A stretch of 64,000 nt of DNA from Pseudomonas sp. BP8 (GCF_017875955.1 NZ_JAGINK010000001.1:3130501-3194500); one strand, 5' to 3'; shown: positions 8,328 through 16,806, numbered from the stretch's first letter. Numbers and translations: made by a program. Notes: a model not told the origin generated them from the sequence alone.

Positions 8328-9737
8328 TCAGTCCTCCACCACCCAGGTGTCCTTGGTACCGCCGCCTTGCGACGAGTTGACCACCAATGAGCCTTCCTGC
8401 AGCGCAACGCGAGTCAGGCCACCGGGCACCAGGCGGGTTTCACTGCCTGACAACACGAATGGCCGCAGGTCGATGTGACGCGGGGCGATGCCGCTGTCGA
8501 CAAAGGTCGGGCAAGTGGACAGGCACAGCGTGGGCTGGGCGATGTAGGCGTGTGGACGGGCCTTGATGCGGGCGCGAAAATCCTCGATTTGCGCGGCTGT
8601 GGCGGCAGGCCCGACCAGCATGCCATAGCCACCGGAGCCCTGAGTTTCCTTGACCACCAGCTCGGGCAGGTGCGCCAGGACGTGAGACAGGTCCTGCGGC
8701 TTGCGGCATTGCCAGGTGGGCACGTTCTTCAGGATTGGCTCCTCGCTCAGGTAGAAACGGATCATCTCGTCAACGTAGGGGTAGATCGACTTGTCGTCGG
8801 CAACGCCGGTGCCCACCGCATTGGCCAGGACCACGTTGCCGGCGCGGTACACGGAGATCAGCCCCGGCACGCCCAGCATCGAGTCAGGGCTGAACGACAG
8901 CGGGTCGAGGTACTCGTCGTCCAGGCGGCGGTAGATCACATCGACCTGCTGCGGGCCGGCGGTGGTGCGCATGTACAGGTGGTCATCACGCACGAACAGG
9001 TCTGCGCCTTCGACCAGTTCGATGCCCATCTCCCGCGCCAGGAAGGCATGCTCGAAGTAGGCGCTGTTGAACCGGCCCGGGGTAAGGACCACGGCGGTGG
9101 GGTTGTCCATTGGGCTGGCGCTCTTGAGCGTGTCCAGCAGCAGGTTGGGGTAGTGGTCGATAGGTGCGATGCGTTGGGCGGCGAACAGCTCGGGGAACAA
9201 CCGCATCATCATCTTGCGGTCTTCAAGCATGTAGCTGACGCCACTGGGCGTGCGCAAATTATCTTCCAGCACGTAGTAGGTGCCGTCGCTGTCACGCACC
9301 AGGTCGACCCCGGCGATGTGGGCATACAGCCCCCGGTGCAGGTGCAGGCCCTGCATCGCGACCTGGTAACCCTCGTTGGCCAGCACCTGTTCTGGCGGAA
9401 TGATGCCGGCCTTGAGAATGCGCTGGTCGTGGTAGATGTCCTGCAGGAACAGGTTCAATGCCTGGACGCGCTGGATACAACCGCGCTCGACCATACGCCA
9501 TTCACTGGCGCGGATACTGCGCGGGATGATGTCGAAGGGGATCAGCCGCTCGGTGTCTTGCTGGTCACCGTACAAGGTGAAGGTAATGCCGGCACGGTGA
9601 AACAGCAGGTCGGCTTCGTGCCGACGTTGCTCCAACAGTTCCAGTGGAGTGTTCGCCAGCCAGCGGGCGAATTCCTGATAGTGGGGGCGGCAACTTCCGT
9701 TTGCCTCATACATTTCATTGAAAAAAGCCCGGGACAT
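8328..9737 (-). CDS. Circularly permuted ATP-grasp protein (Anbu operon)
   Basis: A 469-aa protein of the DUF404/DUF407 family, a predicted peptide or amide ligase. Readable blocks include DIIPRSI near the N-terminus, YYVLEDNLRTPSGVSYMLED and VVKETQGSGGYGMLVG near the ATP site. The start at 9737 follows AAGGAGTG; the track start at 9869 adds an unlikely leader. It is the first gene of the operon, which continues with alpha-E, transglutaminase and Anbu, so its promoter should lie in 9738-9900. Confidence 0.92.
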   Translation of the reverse strand: MSRAFFNEMYEANGSCRPHYQEFARWLANTPLELLEQRRHEADLLFHRAGITFTLYGDQQDTERLIPFDIIPRSIRASEWRMVERGCIQRVQALNLFLQDIYHDQRILKAGIIPPEQVLANEGYQVAMQGLHLHRGLYAHIAGVDLVRDSDGTYYVLEDNLRTPSGVSYMLEDRKMMMRLFPELFAAQRIAPIDHYPNLLLDTLKSASPMDNPTAVVLTPGRFNSAYFEHAFLAREMGIELVEGADLFVRDDHLYMRTTAGPQQVDVIYRRLDDEYLDPLSFSPDSMLGVPGLISVYRAGNVVLANAVGTGVADDKSIYPYVDEMIRFYLSEEPILKNVPTWQCRKPQDLSHVLAHLPELVVKETQGSGGYGMLVGPAATAAQIEDFRARIKARPHAYIAQPTLCLSTCPTFVDSGIAPRHIDLRPFVLSGSETRLVPGGLTRVALQEGSLVVNSSQGGGTKDTWVVED

Positions 9738-10119
9738 ACCCACTCCTTGCCACGACTCGACGGCAGTTCTGTTGCACACGTGAAGGGCGTGTTGCAATGA
9801 CAATGCCGGAACGGGCAGGGCAGGCCAGGGACAATGAAAAATGGCAATTAAAAAGCGCTTTGGCAGCAAAAAGCGGGTGATTTAAAGCGATTCGATACTG
9901 ATTCGTTCAAGTCAGGCGCGGCGGGCTCCTCCTGGCCAGGCGCCACGGTGCTTCAAACCGGTGCATGATCGCAGGGGCGATCGATGTTGAACCAAATAAG
10001 GGCGGGGCGATGGTGGGCGTGTACTGTTCTGCAGCCCCTTTCGCGACACAAGGCTCAAACTGGGCGTACAAGTCTTCTAATCTTCTGATGAGACTAAAAC
10101 CTATACATTATTTGAATTT

Positions 10120-10150
10120 ATCTGTACAAGAAACTAATCTTGTATAAGAT
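10120..10150. promoter_or_regulatory. LitR-type palindromic operator upstream of the chalcone-isomerase-like operon
   Basis: ATCTGTACAAG (10120-10130), an 8-bp spacer, then CTTGTATAAGAT (10139-10150). The left arm is identical to an 11-bp arm of the perfect palindrome upstream of the converging operon at 16594-16623. A weaker related sequence (GTACAAG...CTTCTG) lies at 10066-10087. It ends 22 bp before the first start codon, which suits a repressor blocking transcription. A LitR/MerR-family gene is in the same window. The rest of 9738-10119 holds nothing else recognisable. Confidence 0.65.
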
Positions 10151-10172
10151 TTGTTCATTGCCTGGGTTTGTC

Positions 10173-10703
10173 ATGGCGCACTGTGCTCGTTGGACTTGCC
10201 TCTTGCTACTACTGACAGTACTGCCTGCAGTCGCTGCCGATTGGCGTGCGGCGTTACCCACTGCACAGCGTCTAGGGGATGGTGACTTCACCTGGCTCGG
10301 CATGCGCCTGTACACCGCGAGGCTGTGGACTGCCGGTCCGGCTCAGGACTGGAACCAGCCATTCGCCCTGGAGCTTCTCTACCATCGAAAATTGTCTCGG
10401 GACACCCTGGTGCAGGCCAGTCTCGAGGAGATGCGTCGTCTGAGCGCAGGCACGGTAAGCGCGCAGCGCCTTGCTGAATGGACTGAGGCGATGGCCGAGG
10501 CCTTCGTTGATGTTCGCCCCGGGACGCGCATCGCTGCGCTGTACCTGCCAGGTCAGGGCAGCCGTTTCTATGTCGACGGCACACTCAGGCGAGAAATTGC
10601 TGACCCGGACTTCGCCCGGATGTTCTTCGCGATCTGGCTCGATCCGCACGCCAGGGACCCGCAACTGCGCCAGCGCCTGCTCGGCCTGGCGGGCAATGAC
10701 TGA
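10173..10703 (+). CDS. Chalcone isomerase-like periplasmic protein
   Basis: A 176-aa protein: a signal peptide (about 1-22, ending AVAADW) followed by a chalcone-isomerase-like fold, recognised from RLGDGDFTWLGMRLYTARLW and the C-terminal FARMFFAIWLDPHARDPQLR. These bacterial homologues are not known to act on flavonoids; a lipid or fatty-acid binding role is usually suggested. The ATG at 10173 is chosen because the TTG at 10140 lies inside the operator palindrome. It is first of three plus-strand genes that converge on the CFA/FAD-oxidase operon. Confidence 0.8.
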   Translation: MAHCARWTCLLLLLTVLPAVAADWRAALPTAQRLGDGDFTWLGMRLYTARLWTAGPAQDWNQPFALELLYHRKLSRDTLVQASLEEMRRLSAGTVSAQRLAEWTEAMAEAFVDVRPGTRIAALYLPGQGSRFYVDGTLRREIADPDFARMFFAIWLDPHARDPQLRQRLLGLAGND

Positions 10704-10714
10704 GGAGCTGGAAC

Positions 10715-11251
10715 ATGTACAAAGCGCTATTGCTGGTTTGCTGCCTGTTACTCGGCAGTTGTGGCAATGTCGGCGTCGAGCACTACGCCGGCGAAAAGCC
10801 AAATCTTGACCTGGCGGCGTTCTTTTCGCGGCCAGTCGAGGCCTGGGGCATGTTTCAGAAGCGTTCAGGTGAGGTGGTCAAGCGCTTCCATGTTCGCATC
10901 GACAGCCATCGAGACGGTGAGCGGCTGATTCTCAACGAGCATTTTGTCTACAGCGACGGCACCCTTCAGCAACGTACCTGGACCCTCGTCCCGGCCGGCC
11001 CTGGCCGCTGGCGAGGGACCGCCGGGGACGTGATCGGTGAAGCGCAGGGGCAAGTGGCGGGTAACGCCTTGCACTGGCGTTACACGCTTGATCTGCCGGT
11101 GGATGGTCGCCATTGGCAGGTGGAGATGGACGACTGGATGTACCTGATGGATGAAGACACTCTCATCAACCGCACGAGCATGCGCAAACTGGGCGTGGAG
11201 ATCGGTCAGATCACCCTGTTCTTTCGCCGCCTGCCGGAGGTCACACCATGA
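10715..11251 (+). CDS. DUF3833 lipoprotein
   Basis: A 178-aa protein with a lipoprotein signal peptide: hydrophobic LLLVCCLLLGSC with lipobox LGSC, so the mature protein starts at Cys and is membrane anchored. The body matches the DUF3833 family (LDLAAFFSRPVEAWGMFQ, then FVYSDGTLQQRTWTL). Function unknown. GAGGAGCTGGAAC precedes the ATG. It starts 11 bp after the chalcone-isomerase-like gene and overlaps the next gene by 4 bp. DUF3833 recurs next to CFA-like methyltransferases, which fits a shared envelope lipid role. Confidence 0.85.
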   Translation: MYKALLLVCCLLLGSCGNVGVEHYAGEKPNLDLAAFFSRPVEAWGMFQKRSGEVVKRFHVRIDSHRDGERLILNEHFVYSDGTLQQRTWTLVPAGPGRWRGTAGDVIGEAQGQVAGNALHWRYTLDLPVDGRHWQVEMDDWMYLMDEDTLINRTSMRKLGVEIGQITLFFRRLPEVTP

Positions 11252-11553
11252 ACCTGCACAACCTCACCAAACTGGCTGCGGCCGGCGAAGTCAAAGAGCT
11301 TGAACTGCTGTCGCTTGAGGGTGGCTTTTACGTCCTGCGGGCACTCACCGCTGCCGGGCCGGTCACCCTCAGCGATGATCACAACCAGGCCGTTCGTTTG
11401 CGCTCTACAACCGAGCTGCGTGATCTGCTGGCTGATATGCCACCTTTGCCGTGCATGCTGGTGCAGCAAGTGGTACATGATGAGATGTGCGGCCAGCGCG
11501 ACGGCCCTGTTGCGCCACTGCGGGTACCGCTGACGCTGGCCGTCCAGTGGTAG
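11248..11553 (+). CDS. Small DUF6482-type protein
   Basis: A 101-aa soluble protein with no signal peptide. Its ATG overlaps the preceding stop (ATGA), so translation is coupled to the DUF3833 gene. The sequence (ELELLSLEGGFYVLRAL...LTLAVQW) resembles small Pseudomonas proteins grouped as DUF6482. No catalytic motif is visible and the function is unknown. It converges with the DUF2878 gene; only 13 bp separate the two stops. Confidence 0.65.
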   Translation: MNLHNLTKLAAAGEVKELELLSLEGGFYVLRALTAAGPVTLSDDHNQAVRLRSTTELRDLLADMPPLPCMLVQQVVHDEMCGQRDGPVAPLRVPLTLAVQW

Positions 11554-11566
11554 CTGGGGCAGGCGG

Positions 11567-12055
11567 TTAGCGCCACGCCGCCAGACGTACGAGCAGGGGC
11601 AAGGCTAACGCCCAGACTGGCATCAATAGCAGCGCTGTTTGCATGTCCCCTAGAGGCAAGCTGACATCTGCCAGCCTGGCACCGCCCAGGTAAGCCAATG
11701 GGCCGCCAATTGGCCCTAGCAACGCGCCGCGCCACATGGGGCTGCCGGTCCAGGCCAGGCTGTGACGCAGACCGCTGGCCAGTACCAGCCACAGCAATGC
11801 CAGCCACAGCGGCAGCGGCCACGTGGCGAAATTGAACACGCCGAGCATCCCCAGCAGGCTATCCAGCACGCAACCGGCCAGCGCAGCGCGCAGCAGCGCC
11901 ATGGCTTCATTCCTGGCATCCGGGCATAGCCGCAGGTGCAGCGCCAGGCCTGGCGGCACCAACAGTAACAGCCAGGGTGTTTGTGCCCCTAGCACGCACA
12001 CCCACCAGCCAGCCTGTAACCAGAGGGCATTGGCGATCAGCCAGCGGCGACCCAT
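11567..12055 (-). CDS. DUF2878 integral membrane protein
   Basis: A 162-aa protein with four to five hydrophobic helices (NALWLQAGWWVCVLGA, LLLLVPPGLALHL, LPLWLALLWLVLASGL, ALLLMPVWALALPLLV). It matches DUF2878, which is found beside CFA-like methyltransferase/DUF1365/FAD oxidase genes. It begins 6 bp after the CFA-like stop and ends the minus-strand operon. The function is unknown; a membrane lipid role is inferred from neighbours only. Confidence 0.8.
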   Translation of the reverse strand: MGRRWLIANALWLQAGWWVCVLGAQTPWLLLLVPPGLALHLRLCPDARNEAMALLRAALAGCVLDSLLGMLGVFNFATWPLPLWLALLWLVLASGLRHSLAWTGSPMWRGALLGPIGGPLAYLGGARLADVSLPLGDMQTALLLMPVWALALPLLVRLAAWR

Positions 12056-12061
12056 GTTGGT

Positions 12062-13321
12062 TCACTGCCCGGGCAACGGCGCACGCCGTGCCTGGGGCGC
12101 TGCCAATAGCAGTTGTGCTACGCCGATAGCCCGTTCCTCGAAGCCGCCCTGGCAATAGCACAGGTAGAACTCCCATAAGCGTTGGAAGGTATCGTCGTAG
12201 CCCAGCGTCGTCAGTGCGCTGCGTGCCTGGCGCAGATTGTCGCGCCAATGGCGCAGGGTGCGAGCGTAGTCCTGGCCGAAGTCTTCCAGGTGCACGAGGT
12301 TGAGCGGGGTCTGGCGGCTGGCGGTGTCGAGCAGCACGCTCAACGAGGGCAGGGCGCCGCCTGGGAAGATGTAACGCTGGATGAAGTCTACCGAGCGCCG
12401 CGCGTAGCTGTAGCGCTGGTCGCGGATGGTAATCGCCTGTATCAGCATGAGCCCATCGGGTTTGAGCAGTGAGGCACACTGGCGGAAGTACACCGGCAGG
12501 TAGCGGTGGCCGACCGCCTCGATCATCTCGATCGACACCAGCTTGTCGAATGTGCCCTTGAGGTCGCGGTAGTCCTCGCGCAGTACTGTCACGCGCTGCT
12601 CCAGCCCCAAGCTGCGCACGCGCTGCAGGGTATGGGTGTACTGTGCTTCGGACAGCGTGGTGGTGGTCACCCGGCAACCATGGCGCGTGGCGGCGTGGAT
12701 GGCCAGGCTGCCCCAGCCGCAGCCAATCTCCAGCAGGTGATCAGCAGGGCTCAGTTCGAGCTTCTGGCAAATGCGCTCCAGCTTGTTCAACTGGGCCTGC
12801 TCCAGGGTTTGCTCGGCGTGTTCGAACTGCGCGGCCGAATACATCATGGTCGGGTCGAGCAGCCGCTCGAACAGCGCATTGCCCAGGTCATAGTGGGCGA
12901 GGATATTGCGTCGAGCGCCGTCTTTGCTGTTCTGGTTAAACCGGTGCAGCAGCTTCAATGCTGGGCGGGCCAGACGCGCCAGGCCGCCCTCAAGGGCATC
13001 GAGTACATCGAGGTTGGCGACGAACAGGCGAGTCACTGCGGCCAGATCCGGGCTGTGCCAGTAGCCATGGATATACGCTTCACCCGCGCCGATCGAGCCG
13101 CTGCCGGCGATCAGGCCCCAGGTTGCGTCATCGAGGATGGCCACTTCGGCCTGCAACGGGCTGCTGCTATCGCCGAAACTCCACTGCTGGCCCTTGCTCA
13201 GCAGCCGCAGATGGCCGTGGCGCAGCTTGCCCAGTTGGGCAAGCACGGCGCTGCGTGCCAACCCGCCGAGCAGAGGCGCCAGGCCTGCCGATTTGCTAAC
13301 GCTCAGGGTGGGATTGGACAT
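12062..13321 (-). CDS. Cyclopropane-fatty-acid synthase-like SAM methyltransferase
   Basis: A 419-aa protein. The C-terminal methyltransferase domain has the SAM loop LEIGCGWGSLA (197-207), preceded by NILAHYDLGN and MMYSAAQFE, which are typical of CFA synthase; an N-terminal domain of about 120 residues is also CFA-like. It transfers a methyl group to unsaturated acyl chains of phospholipids at the membrane. Its start lies inside the 3' end of the DUF1365 gene (26-bp overlap), so the two are coupled. In other bacteria, homologues beside FAD oxidase/DUF1365 genes belong to singlet-oxygen or light responses and to furan fatty acid synthesis. That product is possible here but unproven. Confidence 0.9.
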   Translation of the reverse strand: MSNPTLSVSKSAGLAPLLGGLARSAVLAQLGKLRHGHLRLLSKGQQWSFGDSSSPLQAEVAILDDATWGLIAGSGSIGAGEAYIHGYWHSPDLAAVTRLFVANLDVLDALEGGLARLARPALKLLHRFNQNSKDGARRNILAHYDLGNALFERLLDPTMMYSAAQFEHAEQTLEQAQLNKLERICQKLELSPADHLLEIGCGWGSLAIHAATRHGCRVTTTTLSEAQYTHTLQRVRSLGLEQRVTVLREDYRDLKGTFDKLVSIEMIEAVGHRYLPVYFRQCASLLKPDGLMLIQAITIRDQRYSYARRSVDFIQRYIFPGGALPSLSVLLDTASRQTPLNLVHLEDFGQDYARTLRHWRDNLRQARSALTTLGYDDTFQRLWEFYLCYCQGGFEERAIGVAQLLLAAPQARRAPLPGQ

Positions 13322-14105
13322 GATCAGGATCCTTGCTGGGTTGGCCGAGCGCCAGGTCGCCCTGGCTGACAGTGTGGTTATGGATGGGGGTGCGCTTGAA
13401 CAGCAGGCGCAGGGCTTGCCAATAGATGGCCGAGACCGTTCGCAGGCTCATCCAGGGGAAGGCCAGGATGTAGCGATGCAGCGCGGCTCTATCCAGCGGC
13501 TGGCGGTGCAGCGCGAGGTCGGCCTCAAATACCTTGTGCGTGCCTTGCCAGTTCTGCATGTGGATGTGTATCTGCTTTGCGTCCAGGCAGAATCGCAAGC
13601 GGTACTCCATGTCCAGTGGCATGAACGGCGACACATGGAAGGCCTTGGCCACGGCGAACGGTGCTGCCAGGCTGCCCTGCACCGGCAGTACATAGTGAAA
13701 ACGCTCACGCCATGGCGTGTTGCGGACCTCGAGCAGAATCGCCGTCAGCTCGCCGTCGCGGTCATGGCAGAAATAGAAACTCACCGGGTTGAACGACAGC
13801 CCCCAGCAGCGCAGTTGCGTGAGCAGGTGCACTGGGCCCTCGGGCACGTGCCCCGTGGCCTGGCCAACCAGCAAGCGCGCGGCTTGGGCCAGCGTCTCGC
13901 CGTTGCCGGTCAGCGCCGGCAGGTAGTCGGTTTCGCGCCAGCTCAGCGGTGCCAGGCGCGCGCGCCGCAGCCAGCGCGACAGACGCAGTAGCCAAGGTTG
14001 TTCGTCCAGATCCAGGTAGAACATGCCGATCCGGTAACGGAAAGCATGCAGCCGCGGCGTCAGGCGCCGGTGGCTGATCCAGCCCAGGCACAGGCTGCTG
14101 TTCAC
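13296..14105 (-). CDS. DUF1365 protein
   Basis: A 269-aa protein. The GTG at 14105 is the likely start because it overlaps the upstream TGA (GTGA); the protein then begins VNSSLCLGWISHRRLTPRLH, and the family signature is clear: FRYRIGMFYLDLDE, then FNPVSFYFCHD and KAFHVSPFMP. DUF1365 has no settled function but is consistently sandwiched between the NAD/FAD-binding amine-oxidase-like gene and the CFA-like gene, as here. The longer frame to 14177 is rejected because it overlaps the FAD gene deeply. Confidence 0.88.
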   Translation of the reverse strand: MNSSLCLGWISHRRLTPRLHAFRYRIGMFYLDLDEQPWLLRLSRWLRRARLAPLSWRETDYLPALTGNGETLAQAARLLVGQATGHVPEGPVHLLTQLRCWGLSFNPVSFYFCHDRDGELTAILLEVRNTPWRERFHYVLPVQGSLAAPFAVAKAFHVSPFMPLDMEYRLRFCLDAKQIHIHMQNWQGTHKVFEADLALHRQPLDRAALHRYILAFPWMSLRTVSAIYWQALRLLFKRTPIHNHTVSQGDLALGQPSKDPDHVQSHPER

Positions 14106-15349
14106 AGTTGCTCGCCAAAGTGCTGCGCCACCTGCAGCGCACTGACCACCCCATCTTCGTGAAAACCATTGCCCCAATAGGCGCCACAGAAGTAACTGTG
14201 CTGTTGCCCCTGCAGCTCAGCCTGACGCGCCTGGGCAGCGGTTGCAGCAAGGCTGTATTGCGGATGGGCGTACTGGAAGCGGGCGAGGATCTGCGCCGGG
14301 TCCACCAGCGGGGTCTGGTTGAGGCTGACACAGAAGGTCGCCGACGACTCGATACCTTGCAGGATGTTCATGTTGTAGGTCAGCGCCGCCGGGGCCTGTT
14401 CGGCGCCACCGAGGCGGTAGTTCCAGCTGGCCCAGGCCTTTCGGCGGCGTGGCAGCAAGCGGCTGTCGGTGTGCAGCACCACGTCATTGTTGGCGTAGGT
14501 AATGGCGCTTAACACGGACCGTTCCTGCACGCTGGGGGCTTCCAGCAGGGCCAAGGCCTGGTCGCTATGGCAGGCAAACACCACCGTGTCGAAGCGTTCG
14601 CTGCCGGCAGTGCTGACCAGCGATACGCCGCCCTCGTCGCGGCTGACCCGGTGCACCTTGCAGTTCAGCCGGATGCGTTCGGCAAACGGCCGGCACAGCG
14701 GCTCTATATAGCTGCGCGAGCCACCTTGGATGACCCGCCATTGCGGACGGTGGTTTACCGACAGCAACCCGTGGTTGCGGCAAAAACGCACAAAGAACTG
14801 CAGGGGAAAACCGAGCATGTCGGCGCGGGACATCGACCAGATCGCCGAGCCCATCGGGACGATGTAGTGCTCGATGAAGCGCTGCCCATAACCCTGCGCT
14901 TGCAGGTAGGCGCCGAGGGTGGTGGCTGCATCGATACGCTGGTTGTCCAGGTCGGCAGGCGCCTGGCGGTTGAAACGCAGGATCTCCCGCAGCATGTTCC
15001 AGAACCCCGCTGACAATAGGTTGCTGCGTTGCGCAAACAGGGTGTTCAGGGTGTGCCCGTTGTATTCCAGGCCACTGAGCGGGTCATGCACCGAGAAGCT
15101 CATCTGCGTCGGCCGTGAGGCAACCTTGAGCTGGTCAAGCAAACGGATGAAGTGCGGGTAGGTCCAGTCGTTGAAAACGATGAACCCGGTGTCTATCGCA
15201 TGGCGTTCGCCGCGCCAGTCGATATCGACGGTATGCGTGTGGCCGCCGATCCAATCCGCGGCCTCGAACACCGTGATCTCGTGTTTGCGTGACAGCAAGT
15301 GGGCGCAGGTCAAGCCTGCGATACCACTGCCGATGATCGCTATGCGCAT
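14102..15349 (-). CDS. NAD/FAD-binding amine oxidase-like protein
   Basis: A 415-aa flavoprotein starting MRIAIIGSGIAGLTCAHLL (GxGxxG), then FEAADWIGGHTHT (GG doublet of amine oxidases). It is similar to the predicted NAD/FAD-dependent oxidoreductases paired with DUF1365 and CFA-like proteins. The likely substrate is a membrane acyl chain. An alternative start at 15358 overlaps the SDR stop as ATGA; 15349 has better spacing from AAGGA. Confidence 0.88.
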   Translation of the reverse strand: MRIAIIGSGIAGLTCAHLLSRKHEITVFEAADWIGGHTHTVDIDWRGERHAIDTGFIVFNDWTYPHFIRLLDQLKVASRPTQMSFSVHDPLSGLEYNGHTLNTLFAQRSNLLSAGFWNMLREILRFNRQAPADLDNQRIDAATTLGAYLQAQGYGQRFIEHYIVPMGSAIWSMSRADMLGFPLQFFVRFCRNHGLLSVNHRPQWRVIQGGSRSYIEPLCRPFAERIRLNCKVHRVSRDEGGVSLVSTAGSERFDTVVFACHSDQALALLEAPSVQERSVLSAITYANNDVVLHTDSRLLPRRRKAWASWNYRLGGAEQAPAALTYNMNILQGIESSATFCVSLNQTPLVDPAQILARFQYAHPQYSLAATAAQARQAELQGQQHSYFCGAYWGNGFHEDGVVSALQVAQHFGEQL

Positions 15350-15354
15350 GAAGC

Positions 15355-16107
15355 TCATTCCTTTTCTTTGCGTTGCAGTCGCCGACCCAGTGCCAGGCGC
15401 ACGCGTGCTGGCAATAGCCCGAGCAGTCGCAATACCAGGATGAACGGGCCGGGGAAGTTGATTTCCAGGGGGCGGCGGGGCAGGCGGCTGGCGATATGCA
15501 TGGCTGCGCGCTGCGCGGTCCACAGCTGTGGCATGGGGAAGTCGTTGCGACGGGTCAAGGGCGTATCGACGAAACCAGGGCTGACCAAGGTGACATCAAT
15601 GCCTTCCTTGACCAGGTCGATTCGTTGCGATTCGACCAGGTAACGCACGGCGGCCTTGGACGCGCCATAGGCACCTGCACGCGGCAAGGCCAACCAGCTC
15701 ACCGAGCTGCCCACAACCACCAAGTGCGGTCGCTGGCCCTCTCGAAGCAGCGGTAAGGCTGCGGCCAGGCAATAGCTGACCCCTAGCACATTGGTGCGCA
15801 ACACACGCTCGACCAAGGCTGGATCGAACTGCCCTGGCTCAAGGTACTCGCAGGTGCCTGCGTTAAGGATCACCGTGTCGAGCGCACCCCAGGCGAGCTG
15901 GATCTGCGCTGCCATCCTGGCGACCTGCTCCGGGTTATCGACATTGCCAATCACCAGTAACGTCTGCTCTGGAAACCGCTCGGCCAAGGGGACAAGGCGC
16001 TCGCTTTGGCGACCGCCCAAGGCGACCTGATGGCCTTGTTCCAGCAGACATTGGGCGAGCGCCGCGCCGATACCGCTACTGGCGCCAGTCAGCCAGTAGC
16101 GGCTCAT
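15355..16107 (-). CDS. Short-chain dehydrogenase/reductase
   Basis: A 250-aa SDR. It has cofactor loop TGASSGIG (7-14), NAG in VILNAGTCEYLEP, catalytic Ser in VVVGSSVSWL and YGASKAA. The C-terminus is basic and extended (RLLGLLPARVRLALGRRLQR), suggesting membrane association. It overlaps the SnoaL gene by 4 bp upstream and abuts the FAD oxidase downstream, so it is a core member of the operon. Likely acts on a lipid-derived carbonyl; substrate unknown. Confidence 0.88.
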   Translation of the reverse strand: MSRYWLTGASSGIGAALAQCLLEQGHQVALGGRQSERLVPLAERFPEQTLLVIGNVDNPEQVARMAAQIQLAWGALDTVILNAGTCEYLEPGQFDPALVERVLRTNVLGVSYCLAAALPLLREGQRPHLVVVGSSVSWLALPRAGAYGASKAAVRYLVESQRIDLVKEGIDVTLVSPGFVDTPLTRRNDFPMPQLWTAQRAAMHIASRLPRRPLEINFPGPFILVLRLLGLLPARVRLALGRRLQRKEKE

Positions 16108-16526
16108 GCCAGTCTGCCTTTGAGCCAGCGAATCGCGCTGCCCATGATCGGCATGTGCTCATACAGCAGCGCGCCCGCGTCGAAATAGTCCTGGTGAAAA
16201 TAGACCCGTTCGCGCCACTGCAAGTGGCTGCATCCTTGCACAGTGATCGGTTGGCCGCGGGCCATGCGCGGATGGCGAAAATGCAGGGTCCAGCGCAGGT
16301 AGCCCTCGCCTGGGCGCACCTCGTCGGCACCGGTGAAGGCATACTGAATATCGTGGGCGTTGGCGTACAACTGGGCAAAGTAGGCCTGCAGGGCAGGCAG
16401 CCCTTGAATCTGATGCAGTGGATCGCGAAAGCTCACATCTTCGCTGTACAGCTTTTCCAATGTATCGAGACTGGCTGCATCGAGGCTGGCAAAGCGCTCG
16501 GCGAATTGCTGCAGGTAGGCTGACAT
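16104..16526 (-). CDS. SnoaL-like/NTF2-fold protein
   Basis: A 140-aa protein of the nuclear-transport-factor-2 superfamily. It begins MSAYLQQFAERFASLD, with YSEDVSFRDPLHQIQG and a C-terminal strand WRERVYFHQDYFD typical of SnoaL-like domains. It is the first gene of the minus-strand operon; the ATG overlaps the SDR start region (ATGA coupling at 16104). Members are small-molecule isomerases or hydrolases; the role here is unknown. Two palindromic operators lie 18-97 bp upstream. Confidence 0.85.
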   Translation of the reverse strand: MSAYLQQFAERFASLDAASLDTLEKLYSEDVSFRDPLHQIQGLPALQAYFAQLYANAHDIQYAFTGADEVRPGEGYLRWTLHFRHPRMARGQPITVQGCSHLQWRERVYFHQDYFDAGALLYEHMPIMGSAIRWLKGRLA

Positions 16527-16543
16527 GCGCGGCTCCAGGCAAC

Positions 16544-16571
16544 CCTGTACAACAGTGATTTGTTGTATAGG
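16544..16571. promoter_or_regulatory. Second LitR-like palindrome upstream of the SnoaL-CFA operon
   Basis: CCTGTACAAC (16544-16553), an 8-bp spacer, GTTGTATAGG (16562-16571): arms complementary at 9 of 10 positions, with the same spacer length and TGTACAA core as the stronger palindrome at 16594-16623. The tandem arrangement suggests cooperative binding. Confidence 0.55.
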
Positions 16572-16593
16572 TATAGCTGAAGCCTACGGCTAT

Positions 16594-16623
16594 ATCTGTA
16601 CAAGTCAACGATCTTGTACAGAT
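16594..16623. promoter_or_regulatory. Perfect LitR-type palindromic operator
   Basis: ATCTGTACAAG, an 8-bp spacer (16605-16612), CTTGTACAGAT: 11-bp arms, perfectly complementary. It lies about 70-100 bp before the SnoaL gene, first in the minus-strand operon. The left arm recurs exactly at 10120-10130 before the converging operon. No gene is supported in 16624-16806. Confidence 0.7.
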
Positions 16624-16806
16624 TTATTTGAGCAGGGTGGTCTCGAGGATGTCTCCAGCGTCACGCTCAACTGCGGCCCACAGATCCACGCTGTACAGGT
16701 GGAGATCAACTCGGCGTGAGTCGCATGCACCAGAACGTTGTGCTCATACGTCACGAAACCTCCGCAACCTGGCAAAGCCCCATCATCACGCACGAAACAA
16801 TCGTGG

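Noticed and set aside
8475..9800. 441-codon plus-strand frame opposite the ATP-grasp gene
   Set aside because: Shadow frame; the minus strand has conserved ATP-grasp blocks and operon coupling.
16624..16806. Small frames between the LitR palindrome and the LysR gene
   Set aside because: No start with a ribosome site, no motif, and both strands have overlapping short frames; left as non-coding.
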